In this document: positions 1-5,999 of the stretch, in pieces
Numbering within the stretch: position 1 is the first letter of the stretch
Layout of the letters: each line of letters starts with the position of its first letter
Origin: CAZJDM01 sp964544765
GTDB taxonomy: Bacteria > Bdellovibrionota_B > Oligoflexia > CAYFLR01
DNA length: 7,420 bases
Direction: 5' to 3'
Assembly: GCA_964544765.1 (NCBI GenBank)
Contig: CAZJDM010000201.1
Location: 1-7,420, forward strand
The notes under the pieces: model-generated
Database searches by the model: none
What the model saw: the letters and a program-made list of their open reading frames with translations, nothing else
What the model was told of the DNA's origin: nothing
Made by a program: the position numbers and the translations under genes

Positions 1-732
1 AAACATTTATCACTTAGAAGTATTGCTAAAAGATGTAGTGTGAGCCATACATTATTAATTCAAGTTGTAAATAAACAAAAAAATTTATCTAAAGAAATGG
101 CTGTGAAATTAACCCAAAAGCTCTCTTTTGGTCAAAAAGAAAGAGAACATTTCTTAACATTACTAGAGTATCAAACTACCAAAAATGAAAAGCTTAAAGA
201 AATCCTCTTTAATAGGTTATTGGAGATAACCAGTTATGCTCAAGTCAAGCAAATTGATAAAGACCAATTTCCTTTAATATGTAATTGGTACTATTGGGCC
301 ATACTCGAGCTAACTAAGGTTCCTTCAATTGAGTTTAGAGTTTCACATATTGCCAGAATCTTAAAGGTCGATGAAAGTAAGATAGAGGAAGCAATTGAGC
401 GATTATTTAAGTTAAAATTAATTAAATATAATAAACAAGAAAAAATTGTAAAATCTTCTCCCGTAATTAATGCTGACACTAAAATACCTGATAGTTATTT
501 TAAGGAACACCATTCTCAAATGATGAGAAAATCTCACCATGCTTTGTATCATCAACCTATTGAAGAACGTGAAATATCCGGCATTACAGTCGCTATTAAT
601 AAAAAAAGTATTCCCGAAATTAAGGATTTAGTGAATGATTTTAAAAGAAAACTGAGTTTGCATATAAATCAAGCAAACTTAAAAGACGCAGTTTATCAAT
701 TTAACATCCAGTTTTTTAACTTAACAAATTAA
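1..732 (+). CDS. TIGR02147-family (DUF4423) putative transcriptional regulator, 5'-truncated
   Basis: The reading frame is open at the first base and runs 243 codons to TAA at 730-732. A GTG lies at position 40, but the 13 codons before it (KHLSLRSIAKRCS) already read as the start of an HTH-like segment. The true start is therefore outside the window, with perhaps 30 residues missing. From memory of the TIGR02147 family, the order of landmarks fits: an N-terminal HTH-like region ending in NKQKNLS, a 'WYYWAI' block where the family has a WYHxxI-like block, a winged-helix-like segment (IARILKVDESKIEEAIERLFKLKLIKY), a central 'HHSQMMRKSHHAL' helix, and a C-terminal 'YQFNIQFFNLT' like the family's YQLNIQLFPLT ending. 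The family is abundant in Bdellovibrio and Fibrobacter and is thought to bind DNA in the cytoplasm; targets are generally unknown. The next gene begins 11 bp downstream, so co-transcription is likely. Confidence 0.85.
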   Translation, partial: KHLSLRSIAKRCSVSHTLLIQVVNKQKNLSKEMAVKLTQKLSFGQKEREHFLTLLEYQTTKNEKLKEILFNRLLEITSYAQVKQIDKDQFPLICNWYYWAILELTKVPSIEFRVSHIARILKVDESKIEEAIERLFKLKLIKYNKQEKIVKSSPVINADTKIPDSYFKEHHSQMMRKSHHALYHQPIEEREISGITVAINKKSIPEIKDLVNDFKRKLSLHINQANLKDAVYQFNIQFFNLTN

Positions 733-743
733 AAGAAATAAAT

Positions 744-797
744 ATGGACCATTTAAAAGGCATGAGGCATTTAAGAAATATGAACAATTTAAGAGTT
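744..797 (+). repeat. three 18-bp degenerate tandem repeats, each starting with an in-frame ATG
   Basis: Units at 744-761, 762-779 and 780-797 share the pattern ATGrrnmATTTAArrrnn and encode MDHLKG, MRHLRN and MNNLRV. The repeat places three possible start codons in one frame ahead of the signal peptide. Confidence 0.65.
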
Positions 798-1886
798 TAT
801 ACTTTAATAGTTTTGTTATTCAGTAGTTTCTTTAGTACATCACCAATTCTAACTAAAGAAACTGAGAATAAAAGCGAGGACCATGTTGGAGTTGGTAATG
901 GTGGTTTCGCTTTTGATGCATCCAGGGAATTATTAAGTCAGGCTATTAGGCAATTGACTCCTTTATTATCCTCAATTGATTTAGATTTATTTACTCAATA
1001 CCCCAGTAAAAGAGAACTTGCTATTAAACTTCTAAAACAATTAAAAATCAACCCATATAGTCCTCCGAGATATAGAAATGGTAAACTGCTCATGCTGGAT
1101 TATAGTCTAGTTCCACCTTACATCGAAATACTAAACCCATTCTTCACAGCATTCGCTGGAACAGCAGATGAGGAATTCCCTGTAAAACTTAAAGCTGTGA
1201 AAAGATTATTACTACATGAGATAGCACATATTATTTTATCTAAACAACCAGAAAACCAAAAGGAGGCCAGAGAATTTGCTCTAAAAGTCATCCCTGTTGT
1301 TCGGCAACAAGTATATATTAAGATTGGTAACTGTGATAACCATTCCAGATTGAATCCAGACAACAGACATCAATCAATAAGGATCCAAGAAAATACTATT
1401 GAACTTTGTTATTCAGATAAAAATGCTGATAAAGGTAATGTATTTCGTCTTATTGAAACTTTTTCTCATGATAATGATATAATTTTAAAACTAGATCCTG
1501 ATCCCAATAAAAATGAACATTGTGAAGTAGAAATTAATCCATTTGACCCAAGTAATCCAAATAGTGTTTTTATTATTAGAAGAAAAGAAACAATCTTTCG
1601 TGTCGAAAAAATCCAATGTAAATTTTGCCCAGTTACTAAAGAATTTCTAGACGTACAAACGCTAACTGCACTGGAAAATCTTTTACATTCGATAAAATAT
1701 TTAAACTCAACAGGAACATGTTTATTTCATAAACAAAAATGTTTCATTAATTCGACTATGAATGATAATCAAGAATTATCATATTCAATTTATATAGGAA
1801 AACATAAAACCAAATTAAAAATTTATTCATTAAGAACTTCATCACAGCTTATCCGGGTCTTATCAGAAATGAATATCTGTATTTAA
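744..1886 (+). CDS. exported GNGG/HExxH putative zinc metallopeptidase-like protein with C-terminal Cys domain
   Basis: 380 codons from ATG 744. Residues 14-33 form a hydrophobic signal segment (YTLIVLLFSSFF), so the protein is probably exported. After it come VGVGNGG (48-54), a helical region, and LLLHEIAHIILS, whose HEIAH (158-162) is a full HExxH zinc motif with E159 as candidate catalytic base. E174 or E177 in KEAREFA could be the third ligand. The second half carries C197, C222 and C260. It ends in a domain with CKFC (292-295), C326, C333 and C379, shared with the next gene. It lies 11 bp after the TIGR02147 gene, consistent with an operon. The start is uncertain: in-frame ATGs at 744, 762 and 780 each begin a copy of an 18-bp repeat, none has a strong Shine-Dalgarno, and 780 gives the most typical signal peptide. 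Peptidase activity is inference; no substrate can be named. Confidence 0.8.
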   Translation: MDHLKGMRHLRNMNNLRVYTLIVLLFSSFFSTSPILTKETENKSEDHVGVGNGGFAFDASRELLSQAIRQLTPLLSSIDLDLFTQYPSKRELAIKLLKQLKINPYSPPRYRNGKLLMLDYSLVPPYIEILNPFFTAFAGTADEEFPVKLKAVKRLLLHEIAHIILSKQPENQKEAREFALKVIPVVRQQVYIKIGNCDNHSRLNPDNRHQSIRIQENTIELCYSDKNADKGNVFRLIETFSHDNDIILKLDPDPNKNEHCEVEINPFDPSNPNSVFIIRRKETIFRVEKIQCKFCPVTKEFLDVQTLTALENLLHSIKYLNSTGTCLFHKQKCFINSTMNDNQELSYSIYIGKHKTKLKIYSLRTSSQLIRVLSEMNICI

Positions 1887-1975
1887 CTTGGATTTATTAT
1901 AAGTGGAAACTCCGAGGAACCATTATATGCATGTTTTAACGATCATCAACTTGATAAATTTAAGCCATCCAAGTA

Positions 1976-2023
1976 TGTCCTGTTAGTAAGTTTAACAAAC
2001 GTATTAACTAACAAAGGAGGACA
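1976..2023 (+). promoter_or_regulatory. leader inverted repeat overlapping the ribosome binding site
   Basis: TGTCCT (1976-1981) can pair with AGGACA (2018-2023), and GTTAGT (1982-1987) with ACTAAC (2007-2012), leaving 2013-2017 as a bulge. Inside, GTTT (1990-1993) can pair with AAAC (1997-2000). The outer pairing covers the AGG (2018-2020) at the 3' end of the AAAGGAGG ribosome binding site. A role in limiting translation of the downstream gene is inference; the pairing is read by eye with no energy calculation. Confidence 0.4.
2013..2020 (+). promoter_or_regulatory. strong Shine-Dalgarno site
   Basis: AAAGGAGG lies 5 nt before ATG 2026. It is the closest match to the anti-SD consensus among the genes here and fixes the start of the 238-residue exported protein. 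Confidence 0.85.
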
Positions 2024-2025
2024 GT

Positions 2026-2742
2026 ATGTGTGTAAAAAAATTTCTATTAACTTCAATTCTTTTCGCTGGCAGCTTTTTTAATTTATACGCCACCCCACCC
2101 AATTGTGAGGTCTTTATTGGGCGTGTAAATGCCGAACCTAGAACTAATTATGAACAATTTATTATTCGATTTCCTGAAGGTATTAATGTGCAAACTAATA
2201 TAATACCAGTGGACACAGATGAATTTGAATATCATTCCAGGTTAAGAGTTACCAGTACCGAAGTAGAAAATCAAGCAGAAGCAGAAGAGGAAATAGATGT
2301 TGAAGGAGGTGTTGAAGGAGATGTTGAAACAGAAGGAGAAGAAGAATACCAAAGTGAACCATTAGATCTATTTCTTGAAGGAATAAAATTAAAAACCAAT
2401 CAACAAGGTTCGGAACTACAAATCTTATCTTCAGAAACCATACAAGGTTTTATGGATGGTTGTGATTCATGCAAATACCAAAACAGTTATAGAGATAAGG
2501 ACGTATTAAAAGCAATAAGTAGAGTGAAAAAGATAGTGGACAAGTTACAAGAGCATAGAATATGTAGAATAAATGGAGTTCCTTGTCTAATTGATACAAA
2601 AAATATAGATATTCACCCAAAATTTCGTTATGAGTTACGCTTAAGAAACAAAAACTCAAACCCTCTACATCTTCACTCTAGTGACAATCTTTCAAGAGCT
2701 TTAGAACTCCTTCTTAGAGTGGGAGTATGTAGCTCCCGATAA
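2026..2742 (+). CDS. exported acidic-insert protein with C-terminal Cys domain (function unknown)
   Basis: 238 codons; the start is fixed by AAAGGAGG 5 nt upstream. MCVKKFLLTSILFAGSFFNLYA is a typical signal peptide, probably cleaved after A22. C2 is too early to be a lipobox cysteine. Residues 79-111 are a Glu/Asp-rich low-complexity stretch partly built from a 12-bp repeat. The C-terminal part has CDSC (146-149), C180, C187 and C235. The cysteine spacing matches the end of the preceding protein: 30 residues between CxxC and the third cysteine, then C-x6-C, then 47 residues (45 in the neighbour) to the last. The two genes therefore share a probably disulfide-bonded or metal-binding domain, although this one lacks GNGG and HExxH. 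It lies 139 bp downstream on the same strand, so it may have its own promoter or belong to the same operon. No known family was recognised. Confidence 0.85.
   Translation: MCVKKFLLTSILFAGSFFNLYATPPNCEVFIGRVNAEPRTNYEQFIIRFPEGINVQTNIIPVDTDEFEYHSRLRVTSTEVENQAEAEEEIDVEGGVEGDVETEGEEEYQSEPLDLFLEGIKLKTNQQGSELQILSSETIQGFMDGCDSCKYQNSYRDKDVLKAISRVKKIVDKLQEHRICRINGVPCLIDTKNIDIHPKFRYELRLRNKNSNPLHLHSSDNLSRALELLLRVGVCSSR
2299..2334 (+). repeat. 12-bp in-frame tandem repeat (about three copies)
   Basis: GTTGAAGGAGGT, GTTGAAGGAGAT and GTTGAAACAGAA follow one another in frame and encode VEGG-VEGD-VETE, part of the acidic insert. The copies are recent enough to be visible at DNA level. Confidence 0.7.
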
Positions 2743-2757
2743 TCAATAGCCGATATA

Positions 2758-2794
2758 TAAAGAGGGTTTTGATCCCCGTCCAAAACCCTCTTTA
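2758..2794. terminator. hairpin between convergent genes, candidate bidirectional terminator
   Basis: A perfect 13-bp stem pairs 2758-2770 (TAAAGAGGGTTTT) with 2782-2794 around an 11-nt loop. It sits 16 bp after the stop of the exported-protein gene and just outside the stop of the converging YbjQ-domain gene. T-tracts are short on both sides (TTTAATTT on plus, TTTATATA on minus), so efficiency is uncertain. Confidence 0.75.
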
Positions 2795-2796
2795 AT

Positions 2797-3375
2797 TTAC
2801 GCTGGTTTCAGTTTGACAGCAGTACCGTAAGCTAGAAGTTCGGAAGCAGTACCCACCACGCTGGTAGTCATATAACGAACATTTATTATTGCATCGGCTC
2901 CCAATTCATGAGCTTGTGCTCTCATTCTATGTAAAGCCAAAACTCGAGCCTTCCCCATCATCTCTGTGTATTCTGTAAGCTCACCCCCCAGAACTAGTTT
3001 AACCAAGGCAGAAATATCATTACCAAGCCAAATAGCATAAACGGTATGTCCTTGTACCAACCCTAGCACTTCGCTTACTTCCCGCCCAGGAACATAGTCA
3101 CAATTCTCCACTAGAAGATCTGAAAAATCAGCCTCATCCGCTTCCAATAAATCCTGCTTGGGACGCAATATAAATTGCCCGATAGCTACAGATATCATTA
3201 CAACCAAAATACCTCCAAACAGAAGATAAATCGACCACTTGAACCACCACGGTAATTGACCTCCTATACTGGGTTCTTGAGCAACAGTCACGATCCAGGG
3301 AATTCCTATAAAAAGTATCGCAAAAAGGCCAACAGCAAAAGATGATGAACCGAGTAGTCTAATAAACTTAAGCAT
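2797..3375 (-). CDS. YbjQ/UPF0145-domain protein with two N-terminal membrane segments
   Basis: 192 codons from the ATG at 3375-3373, chosen because AGGAGA (plus strand 3381-3386) lies 5 nt upstream. An in-frame ATG at 3432 would add 19 residues without such a site. Two hydrophobic segments (about 12-32 and 44-68) suggest anchoring in the inner membrane. Residues about 86-190 match the YbjQ_1/UPF0145 family: YVPGREVSEVLGLVQGHTVY, then GGELTEYTEMMGKARVLALHRM, AHELGADAIINVRY and the closing AYGTAVKL. Standalone family members are about 105 residues; E. coli YbjQ is one. The family is annotated as a putative heavy-metal-binding domain, but its biochemical role is not settled. The gene is convergent with the exported-protein gene and divergent from the repeat-protein gene, so it is probably its own transcription unit. 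Confidence 0.9.
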   Translation of the reverse strand: MLKFIRLLGSSSFAVGLFAILFIGIPWIVTVAQEPSIGGQLPWWFKWSIYLLFGGILVVMISVAIGQFILRPKQDLLEADEADFSDLLVENCDYVPGREVSEVLGLVQGHTVYAIWLGNDISALVKLVLGGELTEYTEMMGKARVLALHRMRAQAHELGADAIINVRYMTTSVVGTASELLAYGTAVKLKPA

Positions 3376-3422
3376 GATTTTCTCCTGATTTTTATTACTA
3401 TTTTTTATTATTAGATTTATAA

Positions 3423-3451
3423 AAAATATCACCTTTTCATATAAAAGACAA
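3423..3451 (-). promoter_or_regulatory. candidate promoter of the YbjQ-domain gene
   Basis: On the minus strand, TTGTCT (3451-3446) and TATTTT (3428-3423) are separated by 17 nt. Each matches four of six consensus positions, and the site lies about 50 nt before the chosen start codon. In such AT-rich sequence this could arise by chance. Confidence 0.35.
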
Positions 3452-3529
3452 TGATAGTACGTGTATGATTGTGGAAAAAGAAGATAAAAAAGAAGATAAA
3501 GAAGATATAGTTATAACTAATTTTAATAA

Positions 3530-3558
3530 TTGATTATTTCATTGCTTTTTGCTATTAA
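3530..3558 (+). promoter_or_regulatory. candidate promoter of the repeat-protein gene
   Basis: TTGATT (3530-3535) and TATTAA (3553-3558) are 17 nt apart, four of six matches each, about 85 nt before ATG 3644. This would place the TTG at 3530 in a -35 box rather than as a start codon. AT-rich background limits confidence. Confidence 0.35.
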
Positions 3559-3643
3559 AGTAAATCACGTTTTATTAAGACAAACATTTATATTTTTACG
3601 CAGCATAAGATTCGTAGTAAGATTTAAATCGGGAGGGTTATTA

Positions 3644-5272
3644 ATGAGGTCATTTCAATTAATTATATTCTTAGCCATAGCATTTTCCTTTTCTTATCTT
3701 GGAAATAATTACTTTAACCTCCAAGCAGTTTCTTATACTGGAGATGAGGTAAAGGGATTACCAAAATTGCAAAACGCATTAAATATTAGGGCATCTTTAG
3801 GTTTTAATCGTGGACAATTACTTGAGGATCTTGATTTCGTGCATTTCTCCAAAGGATCTTTGGAGAAAGCTCAAAAGAACAATCAGTGCTGGACAGAAAC
3901 ACAGGAAATAGTTTATTTACCGGCCAAGGGAAATTCGTTGGATTATTTTTATGAACTGGCCTTTTGTTTGTTTTGGAACATAGAGGGTCCTGAGGGCACC
4001 AGTGTAGGGCTAAAATATTTATATGTTGGGGGACAAAGACCTAATCAACAATTAGATATCAGCCGTTTCCATAGAGGCTACAAAACCGTCGGACAGGCGG
4101 TACATCACTTCCATGCCTATAACAAATCTACATACAAAGAATTTTTAATTGTCAACGGTGATGATCCTTTAAATATGAGTAAAAATGAAAAAGTTGAAGT
4201 TCCTTACAATATATCGGCCAATACTTTAAAATCTTATCTGGCTCTATATCAAGATTACCCAATATACTTCAAGTTAGAACGTCCTTCCAAAGAGAATGGT
4301 AAGAGTGTAAAAGCTTATCAAGCCGAAATGAGGCAAGCAATTAAAACAGTCACTGCTGTTATTCGACAAAAAGAAAGAAGTTTTAAAAGGCCCGTTTCTT
4401 ACAAATTTGGTATTCGTCCAGCTAATACCAAACCAACTGTTCATTATTCGACAGCACCAATATTAAAAACCATTTTTGTAAATATCCCATATAATATTCC
4501 TCAAAATCAATTGCAAATGTTGTTAGATAACCAATTAAAAATCACTTACCCTAATAAAATTAAAATACCAAAACAAACAGGTGAGCATGGTTATATGACT
4601 CAATTGGACTTGCAGCCTGAAAGTGATTCAGAAACTCATTTTGCAGAATTAGTTGCAGAATATTCAAGAGGAATTGAAACAGTTCAAACAGCTCTTATTC
4701 CAATTTTGACACAACTTGACCCATCCCTACCAAAATACGATCCCAGTTTGAAATTTTATCCCATTGTATTTAGTATAGGTCCCACTAATTATTTTCCACT
4801 TTATGATTATATTACTATAAACGACTTTACCAAACAGTTTATTTCTTTTCCAAATGATATATCGCAGGAAGATCTTTCTATCATTGTCCGCTTTATTTCA
4901 AAAAATATTGCGTTTCATTGTGCTAAAAAAATCAGAGAAGATGGCCTTTACGTTTTCGAAGTTTCTAAAGAAGACTACCTAGAAACACTAAGATCCATTG
5001 ACCAAGCATTGTCCAGTGTTTCTGCTAAAGTATTCAAATATGTAGCAGAAAAAGTTTACTTTGAAGTAAGATCACCACAAAATCATCAAGAAATTACTTT
5101 TATACAGGTAGTAAAAGGTAGTAAGGAGGAATCTTCCTGGGTTCCTGGAGATTGGATTTTTATTCCAGCTTTATCTTCTGCAGCTGATATAAAAGCCTTT
5201 ATAGAAAAAACATACCAAAAACGAAATCCAAGCAGACCTAATCCAAAACCAAAACGTGCCAAAATCAAATAA
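3644..5272 (+). CDS. exported protein of about 4.5 degenerate repeats, function unknown
   Basis: 542 codons from ATG 3644, supported by GGGAGG at 3631-3636 (7-nt spacing). An in-frame TTG at 3530 would add 38 residues and hide the signal peptide. MRSFQLIIFLAIAFSFSYLG looks like a signal peptide or N-terminal anchor. The body shows a recurring pattern: a short strand ending in proline, about four residues, usually a serine or glutamine, an amphipathic helix, a second strand, a helix, and a closing strand such as FLIVNG, YKFGIR, IVFSIG or YFEVRS. The key prolines are P93, P187, P282, P403 and P508, spaced 94, 95, 121 and 105 residues apart. The last unit is cut short and followed by a basic proline-rich tail (527-542). 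Cysteines are few (C82, C108, C426). No known domain was recognised. The gene is divergent from the YbjQ-domain gene and convergent with a small exported protein. Confidence 0.85.
   Translation: MRSFQLIIFLAIAFSFSYLGNNYFNLQAVSYTGDEVKGLPKLQNALNIRASLGFNRGQLLEDLDFVHFSKGSLEKAQKNNQCWTETQEIVYLPAKGNSLDYFYELAFCLFWNIEGPEGTSVGLKYLYVGGQRPNQQLDISRFHRGYKTVGQAVHHFHAYNKSTYKEFLIVNGDDPLNMSKNEKVEVPYNISANTLKSYLALYQDYPIYFKLERPSKENGKSVKAYQAEMRQAIKTVTAVIRQKERSFKRPVSYKFGIRPANTKPTVHYSTAPILKTIFVNIPYNIPQNQLQMLLDNQLKITYPNKIKIPKQTGEHGYMTQLDLQPESDSETHFAELVAEYSRGIETVQTALIPILTQLDPSLPKYDPSLKFYPIVFSIGPTNYFPLYDYITINDFTKQFISFPNDISQEDLSIIVRFISKNIAFHCAKKIREDGLYVFEVSKEDYLETLRSIDQALSSVSAKVFKYVAEKVYFEVRSPQNHQEITFIQVVKGSKEESSWVPGDWIFIPALSSAADIKAFIEKTYQKRNPSRPNPKPKRAKIK
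3908..4159 (+). repeat. protein repeat unit 1 of the 542-residue protein
   Basis: Residues 89-172. It starts with IVYLPAKGNSLDYFYELA, contains the helix YKTVGQAVHHF, and closes with EFLIVNG. Boundaries are by eye. Confidence 0.5.
4193..4414 (+). repeat. protein repeat unit 2 of the 542-residue protein
   Basis: Residues 184-257. It starts with VEVPYNISANTLKSYLALY, contains the helix MRQAIKTVTAVIRQK, and closes with VSYKFGI. Confidence 0.55.
4475..4780 (+). repeat. protein repeat unit 3 of the 542-residue protein
   Basis: Residues 278-379. It starts with FVNIPYNIPQNQLQMLLDNQ, contains the helix YSRGIETVQTALIPIL, and closes with FYPIVFSIG. It is the longest unit, with an insert around 304-330. 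Confidence 0.55.
4838..5071 (+). repeat. protein repeat unit 4 of the 542-residue protein
   Basis: Residues 399-476. It starts with FISFPNDISQEDLSIIVRFI, contains the helix YLETLRSIDQALSSV, and closes with KVYFEVR. Confidence 0.5.
5153..5215 (+). repeat. partial protein repeat unit 5 of the 542-residue protein
   Basis: Residues 504-524, WIFIPALSSAADIKAFIEKT. Only the opening strand and first helix are present before the basic C-terminal tail. Confidence 0.4.
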
Positions 5273-5297
5273 ATGCAGCAAATAAATGATGGAAAAA

Positions 5298-5360
5298 ATA
5301 CTTTGCCCTTTTTCCTGGAAGATCTAGAATGATGAAAAGGATGGGAAAAGAGCAAAGTAT
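5298..5360 (-). terminator. long inverted repeat, candidate terminator of the minus-strand gene
   Basis: Two 18-nt arms (5298-5315 and 5343-5360) pair with one C-A mismatch and one T-G wobble around a 27-nt loop. Read on the minus strand, the stem is followed directly by TTTTT (5297-5293), as expected for an intrinsic terminator of the 178-residue protein gene. On the plus strand no T-tract follows, so it may only weakly stop the converging repeat-protein gene. Confidence 0.65.
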
Positions 5361-5384
5361 CAAGCAAACCAAGCTCAATAAAAA

Positions 5385-5921
5385 TCAGTCTATATATTCC
5401 CACTCACAGGAAATTTTTGCATCATCATTATTAATATTTTTGTCATTGGCAAATTTCTTACTTAGCCAAGCTTTTCCTTTAGCTTTATCGTCACCCTCAG
5501 ATCCTTGTAAACTTATTTCAAAGATCTTTTTTCCTTTTTTCTTTTTCTTCTTATCTTTTTTGGTTATTAACCATGAAAAGCTATCTTCTTGATTATCAAA
5601 CACCGACTCATAATCTTTATTATAATAATGATCTTTCTTATTATTTGAATATTCAAATAATTCCGCCCTAGGCATAAGAATATTTAATTTTGCATGCTTA
5701 TGTTTATTACCATAAGGATAAATTGTAATAAAATAATCTTTCATACTTTCCAATTTAAAGGTGCACACAACATGATTATCTCCATCTAATCCGGGAAAAA
5801 CCCGTGCAAAAAAATCATTTCCTTCTTCAGATCTGTCTGATTCTACTGATTCTGAAGACTGTAGATAAATAGATGAGAATATCATAATTAAAACAAACAC
5901 AAATTTACTTAACTTTTTCAT
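5385..5921 (-). CDS. small exported protein with a lysine-rich block, function unknown
   Basis: 178 codons from ATG at 5921-5919. AAAGGA (plus strand 5929-5934) lies 7 nt upstream and supports this start. MKKLSKFVFVLIMIFSSIYLQSSES is a clear signal peptide. The mature part has only two cysteines, C53 (VVCTF) and C172 (ISCEWEY), near its two ends, which could form one disulfide bond that closes a compact domain. A strongly basic block (121-132, KKDKKKKKKGKK) lies between them. The ending CEWEYID and the beta-rich look of 50-90 suggest a small secreted beta-sheet protein, but no family was recognised. It lies 164 bp downstream of the HEMLR protein on the same strand and may share its transcript or have its own promoter. 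It ends close to a hairpin with a T-tract. Confidence 0.8.
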   Translation of the reverse strand: MKKLSKFVFVLIMIFSSIYLQSSESVESDRSEEGNDFFARVFPGLDGDNHVVCTFKLESMKDYFITIYPYGNKHKHAKLNILMPRAELFEYSNNKKDHYYNKDYESVFDNQEDSFSWLITKKDKKKKKKGKKIFEISLQGSEGDDKAKGKAWLSKKFANDKNINNDDAKISCEWEYID

Positions 5922-5987
5922 ATTTTATTCCTTTCAAAAAAACACTTAAAAACGCACAATTATTCAGTAATATAGACCTCTTAACCC

Positions 5988-5999
5988 GATATCGATATC
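5988..5999. repeat. perfect 12-bp palindrome in the minus-strand intergenic region
   Basis: GATATCGATATC is fully palindromic and lies 67 bp before the start of the 178-residue protein gene. It could be a dimeric regulator site; no regulator can be named, and chance occurrence is possible. Confidence 0.35.

Noticed and set aside
40..732. GTG at 40 as start of the regulator
   Set aside because: The frame is open to base 1 and the upstream codons fit the family's HTH-like region, so the gene is truncated by the window.
1118..1363. Minus-strand open frame of 81 codons inside the HExxH gene
   Set aside because: It lies wholly within a well-supported gene and shows no ribosome binding site or family features.
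1..1886. Classical toxin-antitoxin or ImmA-type induction pair (HTH gene plus HExxH gene)
   Set aside because: The HTH gene is a full TIGR02147 protein and the HExxH protein carries a signal segment, unlike cytoplasmic ImmA/IrrE partners; kept only as an open question in the findings.
1951..1979. Promoter TTGATA-17-TATGTC before the acidic cysteine-domain gene
   Set aside because: The -35 is good but the -10 matches only three of six positions, and such matches are expected in AT-rich sequence.
3376..3432. Longer start for the YbjQ-domain protein at 3432
   Set aside because: The ATG at 3375 has AGGAGA 5 nt upstream and begins a clean membrane protein; the 19 extra residues lack a ribosome binding site.
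3478..3507. GAAGATA direct repeats as a CRISPR-like or iteron array
   Set aside because: There are only three short purine-rich copies at uneven 12- and 9-bp spacing, best explained by low complexity.
3465..3533. 22-codon charged micro-ORF (MIVEKEDKKEDKED...)
   Set aside because: It has no Shine-Dalgarno, consists of purine-rich near-repeats, and lies in the divergent promoter region.
3530..3643. TTG start at 3530 for the repeat protein
   Set aside because: ATG 3644 has GGGAGG at good spacing and starts a signal peptide; the 38 extra residues would bury it.
5329..5592. Plus-strand open frame of 87 codons
   Set aside because: Most of it is antisense to the signal-peptide gene at 5385-5921; its Phe/Leu-rich stretch mirrors the lysine block.
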